Source of the DNA: an uncultured Desulfobacter sp.
Lineage (GTDB): Bacteria; Desulfobacterota; Desulfobacteria; Desulfobacterales; Desulfobacteraceae
Assembly: GCF_963665355.1 (NCBI RefSeq)
Contig: NZ_OY762229.1
Span: 930,001-994,000 of the forward strand
Reading direction: 5' to 3'
Length of the DNA stretch: 64,000 nucleotides
Positions 44,806 to 53,350 of this stretch are shown in pieces. The notes under the pieces are model-generated. The model did not search any database. It saw only the letters and a list, made by a program, of their open reading frames with translations, and was not told where the DNA came from. Both the position numbers and the translations under genes were made by a program. The stretch's first letter is position 1, and each line of letters opens with the position of its first letter.

Positions 44806-46665
44806 CTAGGCCAGGCACTCCCTGACCTGGTCAATGAACCGGCTGGGCGTGGCAAAATCGCCTTTGCGGTAATTGACATGGCTCAGGTACAAAAAACGCT
44901 CGGCCCGGGTCATGGCCACATACATGAGCCGCCGTTCTTCGGACAGGGCCATATCGCCCTCGTCAATGGAGCGCCAGTGGGGAAACAATCCCTCTTCGCA
45001 CCCGACAATAAACACCACGTCAAACTCCAGGCCCTTGGCCGAATGGATGGTCAGCAGCCCCACCCCGTTTTCATCCTGGTCGTCCTCGTCTTTGTCCTCC
45101 CGGATCAGGGCGGCCTCTTCCAGGTATTCCAGCATGGTGTCCTTGGCCCGGGCTGTGTGGATCAGCTGTTGGATATTCTCTTTTTTGGAAATGAATTCGC
45201 CCTCGGTTTTTGTCTTGCTTTTCAGATAGTCATAATACCCGGTGCGGTCAATGACGGTTTCCATGGCCATGGCCGGGGCCATGTCATGGATGGCATCCAG
45301 GATATCCAGGGCTTCGGACATATTTTCATGTATCTTTTTGGTCACAAGCCGGTCCCGGACCATGATCCGGGCCGCACCCTGGAGAGAGCCGCCCTGGCTG
45401 CGCAGGTCTGCCAGCTTTTTAATCATGGACGGCCCGATTCCCCGCTTGGGTGTATTGACTATCCGCTCAAAGGAGAGATCGTCATTGGGGAAAAACGAAG
45501 CGCTTAAATAAGAGTTGATGTCCAGTACTTCCATACGTTCAAAAAAGCCCTGGGAGCCCATGAGACGGTAGGGGATGCGAAAGCTTCTGAAAATTTTTTC
45601 AAAGGGCAGGGAGCAGAATTTGGTCCGGTAAACCACGGCCATCCTGTCAAAGGGAATGCCCTGGCCCTGTTTGTGAAGATTTAAGATGCGTCTTGCAGCC
45701 CATTCGGCTTCGTGGGCATCGGACATGAAATCGTAGATCTCCACCACCCCGCCTCTTTTCTGGGAAAAGCAGCGCTTCTCCATTTTGTCGGGGTTGTGGT
45801 CAATGAGATCATTGGCGGCCTGGACGATCTCGTCGGCAGACCTGTAGTTTTCCTCCAGTCTGAAAATTTCTGCATCGTTGTATTTTTGTGCAAATCTTAA
45901 AAAGTGGTTCACATTGGAACCCCGGAATCCATACACCGCCTGCCAGTCATCTCCCACACAGAACAGATTGCGGTGTTCCCCCAGCAAAAGCGAGGTGAGC
46001 TCCTCCTGCAGATTGTTGGTGTCCTGGTACTCATCCACCAGAATATAGGAAAAATGGTTCTGATAAAAATTGCGGACTTCGGCATTGTCCCGGAGCAGAT
46101 CCCGGGTTTTAAGCAGGATATTGTCAAAATCAACGCAGTTCATTTCAGCAAGACGGTTTTCAAACTGGGTATATATGTCGGCCATCTTGATGTTGAGAAA
46201 TCCAGGTTTGCGGTCAAAATATTTGACAGGCTCACCGTCGTTTTTGGCCCGGGAGATGGATGAAAGAATCCGGTTTGCGTATTTTTTGTCGATATTGTTT
46301 TTTACGCACAGCTCTTTGATCAGTTTGTCCTGCTGGTACACGGTGAACACCTGCAGGGGCGGGGTGTACCCCATGATCTGGCAATGCCGTTTCAGGATCA
46401 TCAGGCAGGCGGAGTGATAGGTTCTCACCCATTCAAAGCGCATCTGGGGAAGGCCGGTCATCTCCATGAGCCGATTTTTCATCTCCTGGGCTGCCTTATT
46501 TGTGAAGGTGATGGCCAGAATACGCTGGGGGTCGTGGCCCCTGGCAATGAGGTGGGAAAATTTGGCGGTAAGTGTCCTTGTTTTACCTGAGCCGGCTCCC
46601 GCAACCACGAGGGCCGGGGAGCCGGTATGATCAACAGCATCCTGCTGGGGCTGGGATAATTGCAT
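44806..46665 (-). CDS. UvrD/Rep-like superfamily I DNA helicase
   Basis: 619 residues. Walker A AGAGSGKTRT (22-31), motif II VDEYQDTN, motif III GDDWQAVYGFRGSN, and the late LLTIHSAKGLEFDVVFIVG and SEERRLMYVAMTRA are all present. It is shorter than UvrD/PcrA (about 720) and lacks the long C-terminal tail, closer to Rep-like or short UvrD2-type helicases. It unwinds DNA 3' to 5' in repair or replication restart. Starts 9 bases after the mutase gene. Confidence 0.9.
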   Translation of the reverse strand: MQLSQPQQDAVDHTGSPALVVAGAGSGKTRTLTAKFSHLIARGHDPQRILAITFTNKAAQEMKNRLMEMTGLPQMRFEWVRTYHSACLMILKRHCQIMGYTPPLQVFTVYQQDKLIKELCVKNNIDKKYANRILSSISRAKNDGEPVKYFDRKPGFLNIKMADIYTQFENRLAEMNCVDFDNILLKTRDLLRDNAEVRNFYQNHFSYILVDEYQDTNNLQEELTSLLLGEHRNLFCVGDDWQAVYGFRGSNVNHFLRFAQKYNDAEIFRLEENYRSADEIVQAANDLIDHNPDKMEKRCFSQKRGGVVEIYDFMSDAHEAEWAARRILNLHKQGQGIPFDRMAVVYRTKFCSLPFEKIFRSFRIPYRLMGSQGFFERMEVLDINSYLSASFFPNDDLSFERIVNTPKRGIGPSMIKKLADLRSQGGSLQGAARIMVRDRLVTKKIHENMSEALDILDAIHDMAPAMAMETVIDRTGYYDYLKSKTKTEGEFISKKENIQQLIHTARAKDTMLEYLEEAALIREDKDEDDQDENGVGLLTIHSAKGLEFDVVFIVGCEEGLFPHWRSIDEGDMALSEERRLMYVAMTRAERFLYLSHVNYRKGDFATPSRFIDQVRECLA

Positions 46666-46674
46666 AAAACCTGG

Positions 46675-48027
46675 TTACATGTCCTCTATGATTTTTTTCA
46701 AATCGGTTTCAATTTCGGTTTTAATTTCATTCAGACGGGCTTCGGTCAGGGCCTCAAAGCGCAGCACCAGAGCCGGCTGGGTATTGGAAGCCCGTACAAG
46801 TCCCCACCCGTCTTCATAGATGGCCCGCATCCCGTCAATGTCTATGACCTTCTGCCGGGCTTTATACAATGCCACTATTTTTTCCACAACCTTGAACTTG
46901 ACAGCATCGGGACAGTCAACCCGGATCTCGGGTGTGGTAAATGTTTTGGGCAGGTCTTTAATTAATTCGTCCACTCCAAGGCCTGTGCTGTCCATGATTT
47001 CCAGAAGCCTGCACGAAGCATACAGGGCATCATCATATCCGTAGTAACGATCTTTGAAAAACATGTGCCCGCTCATTTCTCCGGCCAGGGCTGCATTCTC
47101 TTCCTTCATTTTCTTTTTGATCAGGGAGTGGCCTGTGCGCCACATGATGGCATTGCCGCCCATTTTTTCAATCTGATCATACATGACCATGGAGCACTTG
47201 ACCTCGGAGATAAAGGTGGCGCCGGGATGTCTGGACAAAATCTCTTTGGCGTAAATCACCATGAGCTGGTCCCCGTAAATGATGTTGCCGAACCTGTCCA
47301 CCACACCGATGCGATCGGCATCGCCGTCATACCCAATGCCAAGATCCAGATTCTTCTTTTTCACCAGGTCAATGAGGTCTGTCATATTTTTTTTCTGGGT
47401 GGGATCTGCCTCGTGGTTGGGGAAGGTACCGTCCAGATCGCAGTAAATATCATGGACCTCGCAGCCCAGTCCCCGCAGCACCGGTAACGCTGTCATGCCC
47501 CCGGTGCCGTTTCCCGCATCAATGCCCACCCGGATTGTATTCTTCAGTTTGATGTTTTCCTGGATCATGGCCATATAGGGGGTCATCTCATCTGCCGTTG
47601 TCAACGTGCCCTGGCCCTGGGTATAAGCCTTATTTTCTATGATCTTGCGGATATCCTGCAGTCCGTGGCTGTGAATGGATTCCAGTCCGCTCATCAGCTT
47701 GAACCCGTTGTATTCCGGAGGATTGTGGCTGGCCGTAATCATGGCCCCGCCTTCCAGGGAGAGATGAGGAATGGAAAAATAAAGAACCGGTGTGGGGCAG
47801 ACACCAATATCCACCACATCGCATCCTGCGGACAACGCCCCGTCGATAAAGGCCTTTGAATAGGCTTCAGAAGTGATGCGGCAATCCCGGCCCACAGAAA
47901 CTTTTTTACGGTTCTGCCCCATAAGCATTGATCCGTATGCCTTTCCTATGGCCTTGGCGTCCTGTTCGGAAATTTCTTTCCCTGCAATACCGCGAATGTC
48001 ATATTCCCTGAAAATGCCAGGATGCAT
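46675..48027 (-). CDS. phosphomannomutase/phosphoglucomutase
   Basis: 450 residues of the alpha-D-phosphohexomutase family. Catalytic serine phrase TASHNPPEYNGFK, metal-binding DGDADRIG and sugar-binding GEMSGHMFF can all be seen; the C-terminal RASNTQPALVLRFEA binds phosphate. It interconverts mannose or glucose 1- and 6-phosphates for envelope polysaccharide. The ATG at 48027 was chosen because AAAGGAGG is just ahead and the family starts HPGIFREYDIRG; the open frame extends to 48084. Confidence 0.92.
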   Translation of the reverse strand: MHPGIFREYDIRGIAGKEISEQDAKAIGKAYGSMLMGQNRKKVSVGRDCRITSEAYSKAFIDGALSAGCDVVDIGVCPTPVLYFSIPHLSLEGGAMITASHNPPEYNGFKLMSGLESIHSHGLQDIRKIIENKAYTQGQGTLTTADEMTPYMAMIQENIKLKNTIRVGIDAGNGTGGMTALPVLRGLGCEVHDIYCDLDGTFPNHEADPTQKKNMTDLIDLVKKKNLDLGIGYDGDADRIGVVDRFGNIIYGDQLMVIYAKEILSRHPGATFISEVKCSMVMYDQIEKMGGNAIMWRTGHSLIKKKMKEENAALAGEMSGHMFFKDRYYGYDDALYASCRLLEIMDSTGLGVDELIKDLPKTFTTPEIRVDCPDAVKFKVVEKIVALYKARQKVIDIDGMRAIYEDGWGLVRASNTQPALVLRFEALTEARLNEIKTEIETDLKKIIEDM

Positions 48028-48038
48028 AGTTACCTCCT

Positions 48039-48842
48039 TTATATGAAATTTGAAATAAGCGCCAGAATTCCGGCCAGCCAGCAATAGGGTGCAAATAAAT
48101 GAAATTTACCGGTATTGACCAGTTTTAATAAAAGTTTCAGTGCTGCCAGGCCAACGATGAACGAAACGATTGTACCATAAATGGTGGCAGGGTCAATGTG
48201 TCCCTGGGATTCCATCAGATCTTTGATGCTCAGGATCTGGGCACCGAGAATGGCAGGGATGGATAAAAGAAATGAGAACCGGGCCGCTGTTTTTCTGTCC
48301 AGGCCGGTGAAAAGTCCGGTGGCAATGGTGGAGCCGGACCGGGAAATGCCGGGAATGACGGCAAGACCCTGGACAATGCCGATGGTGACAGCCCTGGAAA
48401 CGGTTAACGGTTTACCCTGTTCAATCCTGTAGTAGCGCCTGGAGATCCACAGCAGGCACCCTGTTACCAGAAGCATGGAACCCACCAGCAAAGAGGAGGT
48501 AAATAAAACGTCCTCAAACTTTTTCAGAACCAATCCGATAATTGCCGTGGGCACTGAGCCAATGATAATGGCGGCGGCCAGGGCCAGGTTTGTTTCATGT
48601 CCGGACGTGTCCCGGGTTCCGGCGTAGTATACCAGGCTTTTGAAGATTTCCAGGATATCTTTAAGAAATACAAGGACAACAGCCACCAAGGTCCCCATAT
48701 GCACGGATGCGTCAAAAACGAGGTTGCTCTGGGTAATGTTGAAATAGATCTGGCCCAGGACCAGGTGGCCTGAACTGCTGACCGGCAGAAATTCAGTAAG
48801 TCCTTGAATGATACCCAGGATGATACCCTGATAGATTTCCAT
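48039..48842 (-). CDS. uppP: undecaprenyl-diphosphatase
   Basis: 267 residues, polytopic. The two active-site loops GLTEFLPVSSSGHL and PGISRSGSTIATGL are clear. It dephosphorylates undecaprenyl diphosphate on the outer face of the inner membrane to recycle the lipid carrier for peptidoglycan and polysaccharide. It is 11 bases upstream of the phosphomannomutase gene, fitting an envelope-building operon. Confidence 0.95.
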   Translation of the reverse strand: MEIYQGIILGIIQGLTEFLPVSSSGHLVLGQIYFNITQSNLVFDASVHMGTLVAVVLVFLKDILEIFKSLVYYAGTRDTSGHETNLALAAAIIIGSVPTAIIGLVLKKFEDVLFTSSLLVGSMLLVTGCLLWISRRYYRIEQGKPLTVSRAVTIGIVQGLAVIPGISRSGSTIATGLFTGLDRKTAARFSFLLSIPAILGAQILSIKDLMESQGHIDPATIYGTIVSFIVGLAALKLLLKLVNTGKFHLFAPYCWLAGILALISNFI

Positions 48843-49030
48843 ATTTTTATTCCGACTTATAGTGTTGCAGTAAAGATTAGAAGGTTAATGTTCAAGTTAG
48901 GGAGATATATAATTGTTTAACTTAAATTGCAAGAATCCAAAAGGCCCTGTGTCCACCCTGGATTGAAAAAGAAGTTTTAATTTCATCCATTGTCTTCCAG
49001 GACTTTTAAAATTTTTGCAGGGGTAAACAA

Positions 49031-49064
49031 AAATCCCTGCCGCACATTGGTCCGGCAGGGATTT
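49031..49064 (-). terminator. terminator downstream of the DksA-like gene
   Basis: A 12-bp stem (AAATCCCTGCCG with CGGCAGGGATTT) and 10-base loop, followed on the minus strand by TTTTTGTTT-like sequence. It lies 31 bases past the dksA-like stop. Confidence 0.75.
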
Positions 49065-49094
49065 TCAGCTGGGACAAAATTAAGAATATCAAAT

Positions 49095-49538
49095 TTAAGA
49101 GTATAATGTGGGTCTGGAGATAAACACACTTCTTTGTTCTGCTTCAAATTCTTCTAACGCTTTGATGGACATGGAGGCAAAAGGAATCGCTTCCAGTCTC
49201 GGCAATCCGATCTCATCGCCGGTCAGTTCACAGTATCCGAAACTGCCGTCGTCAATGCGGGCCAGGGCGCGATTCACCTGGTCGATGGCATTTGAATGGC
49301 GTTCAAAACTTTTTACCTCAAGCTCCAGATCAATATATGAGTTGCTCCGGTCAAGGATATCGGCCTGGGCAGCTTCAAGGGTTTTAATTTTTTTGATGGA
49401 GTTGGAAATTCTGTTGCGCAGTTCATCCTTTCTTACCATCAGTTTATCCTTAAAATAAGCGAGCTGTCCTTCACTCATATAAGGCTCATTGTCCAAAGGA
49501 ATATACCTGTCCAAAGATAATTGCGAAATCTGTGTCAT
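49095..49538 (-). CDS. cysteine-poor DksA/TraR-family protein
   Basis: 147 residues. A long coiled-coil (about 25-95) is followed by the DksA globular end GSFGYCELTGDEIGLPRLEAIPFASM. DksA normally holds zinc with four cysteines (C-x2-C, about 17, C-x2-C); here only the first is present, the others being Thr, Ser and Ala. The coiled-coil tip reads DILDRS where DxxDxA is usual. Cys-poor DksA forms are known to work without zinc. It would act in the RNA polymerase secondary channel with ppGpp. The ATG at 49538 has GGAGG upstream; an in-frame ATG at 49562 is possible. Confidence 0.83.
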   Translation of the reverse strand: MTQISQLSLDRYIPLDNEPYMSEGQLAYFKDKLMVRKDELRNRISNSIKKIKTLEAAQADILDRSNSYIDLELEVKSFERHSNAIDQVNRALARIDDGSFGYCELTGDEIGLPRLEAIPFASMSIKALEEFEAEQRSVFISRPTLYS

Positions 49539-49714
49539 TTTCTGTATTTGCCTCCATGACAAAAGAATTGGAAAAATACAGAAAACTGTTTACCAGGCCA
49601 GGGTTAAAAAGAGATTATAATGGTGTTAGAGTACTGTTTTTTTAGAAGAATGGGATAATTCTGCCCATTATTTTGCCGGGCTGAAGGAAGACGTCGTTGT
49701 AATGAGTTTTGAAA

Positions 49715-49744
49715 GGCATCCCGGGTGTGTATGTCCGGGATGCC
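49715..49744 (-). terminator. hairpin downstream of dapL
   Basis: A 10-bp perfect stem (GGCATCCCGG with CCGGGATGCC) about 22 bases past the dapL stop, with only a short T run on the minus strand; a probable terminator. Confidence 0.5.
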
Positions 49745-49766
49745 ATAAGAAGGGTGAACCAACTGA

Positions 49767-50993
49767 TTATTTTAACACCTCTTTCACGCGGGCCATGGCC
49801 CTTGCTACATTTTCAGGGCTGTTGAACGCAGAAATTCTTATATATTGCGCGCCGCACCGGCCAAATCCCTGGCCCGGTGTACAGACCACACCGGCCTTGT
49901 CCAGCAGCAGGTCAAAAAATTCCCAGGAATCCCGGCCTTTGCCGTCAATCCAGATGTATGGGGAATTTTCACCCCCGACATGGTCAAATCCAAGATCTGT
50001 CATGGTCTGGCGAACCACCCGGGCATTGGCCAGATAGTAATCGATATTTGCTTTTACCTGGGCCTGGCCCTCCGGGCTGTAGATCGCTTCGGCAGCCTTT
50101 TGCACCGGGTAGGAGACGCCGTTGAATTTGGTGGTCTGCCGACGATTCCACATGCTATGCAAAGAGACCTTTGACCCGCTGGCTGTATAGACCATGCATG
50201 CTTTGGGAACCACCGTAAATCCGCAGCGGGTACCTGTAAAACCTGCTGTCTTGGACAGGCTTCTGAATTCCACGGCCACCTCTTTGGCTCCGGGGATTTC
50301 ATAAATGCTCCGGGGAAGATTCTCATCCCGGATAAACGCTTCATAGGCGGCATCAAACAGGATCAGGGCTTTATTTTCCCGGGCATAGTCTACCCAGGCT
50401 GCAAGCTGATCCCGGGTGGCTGTGGCCCCTGTGGGATTGTTGGGAAAACAAAGATAAATCAGATCCACGGCCGAATCAGGCAGATCCGGCATAAACCCCT
50501 TTTCTTTCAGGCAATCCATATAGACAATGCCCTGGTACCGTCCATCCCTGAACTCTCCGGTTCTGCCGGCCATGACATTGGTATCAAGATACACAGGATA
50601 AACCGGATCCGGAATGGCAATTTTTATGTCATTGGAGAACAGCTCCTGGAAATTTCCTGTATCACATTTGGCCCCGTCGGACACAAAAACTTCATCGGCC
50701 TCAATATCCGCCCCCCTGGACTGGAAATCACCGGCTGCAATGGCCTGTCTTAAAAACAGATAACCTTGTTCCGGCCCATACCCTTTGAATGTGGCATCAT
50801 CGGACATCTCCTCCACACCTTTTTTAAACGCCTGAACAACAGCGGGGGGGAGCGGCAGGGTCACATCGCCAATGCCAAGGCGAATCACCTCCTTGTCAGG
50901 ATTGCTCTCCTGATAGGCTTGAACCCGTTTGGCTATATCCGCAAACAAATATGAAGCAGTAAGTTTGTTGTAATGTTCATTGGCTGTAATCAC
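49767..50993 (-). CDS. dapL: LL-diaminopimelate aminotransferase
   Basis: 408 residues, PLP-dependent class I/II aminotransferase. DapL turns tetrahydrodipicolinate directly into LL-diaminopimelate, a one-step bypass of the succinylase route to lysine and peptidoglycan. Family features: an N-terminal YLFADIAKRVQAYQ, RLGIGDVTLPLPPAVV, YLCFPNNPTGATAT, and the PLP lysine in RSLSKTAGFTGTRCG. DapL is typical of Deltaproteobacteria, Chlamydiae and cyanobacteria, in line with the inferred host. Monocistronic by position. Confidence 0.93.
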   Translation of the reverse strand: MITANEHYNKLTASYLFADIAKRVQAYQESNPDKEVIRLGIGDVTLPLPPAVVQAFKKGVEEMSDDATFKGYGPEQGYLFLRQAIAAGDFQSRGADIEADEVFVSDGAKCDTGNFQELFSNDIKIAIPDPVYPVYLDTNVMAGRTGEFRDGRYQGIVYMDCLKEKGFMPDLPDSAVDLIYLCFPNNPTGATATRDQLAAWVDYARENKALILFDAAYEAFIRDENLPRSIYEIPGAKEVAVEFRSLSKTAGFTGTRCGFTVVPKACMVYTASGSKVSLHSMWNRRQTTKFNGVSYPVQKAAEAIYSPEGQAQVKANIDYYLANARVVRQTMTDLGFDHVGGENSPYIWIDGKGRDSWEFFDLLLDKAGVVCTPGQGFGRCGAQYIRISAFNSPENVARAMARVKEVLK

Positions 50994-51339
50994 GCGTAAA
51001 TTCCTTATTTCATTATTATCGGTTCCAATTCGCCGGCAGCCTGCCGGGCAGAATTTGTGGTTTCTTAAGACTAACCCCGGTTTTAGTCGAAACAGGCTCT
51101 GATGTCAATTTTCATTAGTTGGCCCCGCCGGCATAGAGACGATTTTTCGATATTGCGATTCTTAAAAAAAAACATTATTTAGCACCAGCTATGCGCAGAT
51201 GGCTTGGTTTGATCCTCACATTAAACATTTAGAAAATTATGCCAATCGTGCGGGTTGAGTATAATGATAAAAGGTAAAAGGTTTATGACAATTATTTTCC
51301 CCGGGCAAACAATTCAAAGGGTGGAAAAGAAAGAAGGTG
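50994..51339. other. divergent intergenic region dapL / acyltransferase
   Basis: About 345 bases of AT-rich DNA between divergent genes. It must hold both promoters, but no convincing box pair, hairpin or small gene was seen. A GAAAGAAGG ribosome-binding site lies at its right end. Confidence 0.5.
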
Positions 51340-51921
51340 ATGATGGGTATTAGTCATTTCTCTGCTGTGTTCAGTGCCCTTGGCAAATTCATTTATGCAT
51401 GCATGGGCTGGACCTACGAGCCCTTACCGGACTATTGGGAGCCCAGGTGTGTGGTCATCGGTTTTCCCCACACAAGCAATATGGATACGGTTCGAGCGCT
51501 TACCTATATCAAGCTTGCCGGGGTGAATGCAAAACTTCTGATCAAATCCGTGTGGTTCTTTTTCCCCATGTCATTTGTTTTGAAAGGCCTTGGCGGACTG
51601 CCGGTAAAGCGAAACAAATCCTGTGGATTTGTGGACAGTGTAATTGAAAAGTTTGAAGAACAGGAGGATCTGGTGGTGGCCATGGTACCCGAAGGTACAC
51701 GCAAGTCCGTGTCCACCATCAGGACGGGATTCTGGTACATTGCCAAAGGTGCAGATGTTCCCATCATTTGCTGGTATCTGGACAACCAGAGCCGGAGAAC
51801 CAGGTGGCTGGGTAAAATACATCCCGGGCAGAGTCTGGAGCAGGATCTGCGGAAAATATATGCGATTTATAAACATGCGGGATTTTCAATTCCGATCCAG
51901 GTAAAAAACAGTAATTTCTGA
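51340..51921 (+). CDS. PlsC-family acyltransferase
   Basis: 193 residues of the lysophospholipid acyltransferase superfamily. The catalytic HX4D box is PHTSNMD, followed by the substrate-binding VPEGTRKSVSTIRTGFWYIA. It is shorter than most PlsC proteins (about 240) and lacks an obvious N-terminal helix, closer to the small MSMEG-type/PlsC-like group. The acyl acceptor is not known. GTG at 51337 and ATGs at 51340 and 51343 are adjacent possible starts. Confidence 0.78.
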   Translation: MMGISHFSAVFSALGKFIYACMGWTYEPLPDYWEPRCVVIGFPHTSNMDTVRALTYIKLAGVNAKLLIKSVWFFFPMSFVLKGLGGLPVKRNKSCGFVDSVIEKFEEQEDLVVAMVPEGTRKSVSTIRTGFWYIAKGADVPIICWYLDNQSRRTRWLGKIHPGQSLEQDLRKIYAIYKHAGFSIPIQVKNSNF

Positions 51922-52219
51922 TACCTTTTTGGCACTTTCTTTAAAGCCTTTTTTGTATGAATTTTTCTGGGTGGCAAATCTTTTGCATATTTTTGTGCGC
52001 CGGGTCGGTGCGTTTGTATGTGGATAAAACTTAATTTTTTTGGCCGGTTATAAAGTTTTATGCATCACTTCCAATATGCCAAAGCCTTGGCCGGCCATGC
52101 TTAACGAAAAAAATAAAGATTGACAGTATTAATAAGTGCCTTTAGTGTTTAAGTTTCGAAATTTTGGCCCGCAGTCTTTTGGCTGCTTAAAGATAAGACC
52201 ATAAGGAGTTGATAAAAAT
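51922..52219. other. region upstream of the glutamate synthase genes
   Basis: 298 bases. A TTGACA at 52120-52125 is followed after 17 bases by a weak TAGTGT; it may be the operon promoter. A GGCCGGTTATAAAG and a later TTGGCCGGCCATG hint at a repeat, but no clear operator was found. Confidence 0.35.
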
Positions 52220-53350
52220 ATGTGTCGTCTGTTTGCAATAACCAGCAAGGATCCTCAGTCGCCCATGCTGGCCATCAAAGCCCTCGACGTGATGAAGGAA
52301 GGGCATGACGGCTCCGGCGTGGGGCTTTTGCTCCAGGACCTTGGTGGCACTTTTGAAGAGATGAAAGATGCCCCGATCCTGTCGGGAATCTTTACGGAAG
52401 AGGGCATCCGCCGTCTGGACCTTTTCATGATGAATCTTGGATTCATGACCAAGCATAAAGTCTCTTTGAAACCACCTAAAACCCAGATCGAAGGTATTCC
52501 AAGACGACATGTCTATCTGATTAGAGCGTATGAACTGCCCGAAGGCTGGGATGCCCTGACCAAGGAAGAACTGGCCACAAGGCTTTTGGATGTGCGCCTT
52601 AAAATACGGGAGATGGGTGAAGAGAAAAATGACATGATCGTGTTTTCTTTCTGGCCGGACACCATCATGCTCAAGGAGATCGGAGACCCCATGAAGCTGG
52701 CCGAATACCTGGGTCTGGACAGAAAAGAACTTGAAGCAAGGACGATCATGGCCCAGGGGCGGCAGAACACAAATTACGCCATCAATCTGTATGCCTGCCA
52801 TCCGTTCTTTATAAAAGGATACTGCACCATGACCAATGGTGAAAATACGGCCTTTATTCCCATCAAGGATTTTCTCTCCTCACGAAATATCCCCGGGTAT
52901 ACAGGCTATCAGTCCGATTCCGAAGTGTTTGCCCACATCCTTCATTTTTCCATGGAAGAGCTGGGTCTGGGCATTGACGGGTATAAGCATGTGATTACAC
53001 CCCTCCAGCGTGACGCCCTTGAAAAGCATCCCAATTTTGAATTCTTGAATCATTTGAAAAAGACCTGCCGCCCCTTAATCATCGACGGTCCCAATATGGT
53101 TATCGGCACTTTGCCGGATCACTCCATGTTCATGGTCCAGGACCGCAAGAAACTGCGGCCCGGCGTGGTGGGAGGCAAGCCGGGTATGTTTGCCTTTTCA
53201 TCCGAGATCTGCGGGTTAGACGCTGTCATACCAGACAGAGACAAAACCATGGACATTCAACCCATGCACCTTGACACAGCCATTGTAAGCCCTGAGCGGC
53301 AGGAGGTAAATATATGTCGTCAAACAGAAGCCTTGAACCTTCCTCTTTAA
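52220..53350 (+). CDS. glutamate synthase glutaminase subunit (class II amidotransferase)
   Basis: 376 residues. The N-terminal Cys2 (MCRLFAITSKD) is the nucleophile of class II glutamine amidotransferases, with KEGHDGSGVGLLLQD further on. It corresponds to the first domain of a normal GltB chain, here a separate protein, as in archaeal and many deltaproteobacterial glutamate synthases. It releases ammonia from glutamine and hands it to the FMN subunit encoded next. The next gene starts 37 bases before its end. Confidence 0.9.
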   Translation: MCRLFAITSKDPQSPMLAIKALDVMKEGHDGSGVGLLLQDLGGTFEEMKDAPILSGIFTEEGIRRLDLFMMNLGFMTKHKVSLKPPKTQIEGIPRRHVYLIRAYELPEGWDALTKEELATRLLDVRLKIREMGEEKNDMIVFSFWPDTIMLKEIGDPMKLAEYLGLDRKELEARTIMAQGRQNTNYAINLYACHPFFIKGYCTMTNGENTAFIPIKDFLSSRNIPGYTGYQSDSEVFAHILHFSMEELGLGIDGYKHVITPLQRDALEKHPNFEFLNHLKKTCRPLIIDGPNMVIGTLPDHSMFMVQDRKKLRPGVVGGKPGMFAFSSEICGLDAVIPDRDKTMDIQPMHLDTAIVSPERQEVNICRQTEALNLPL

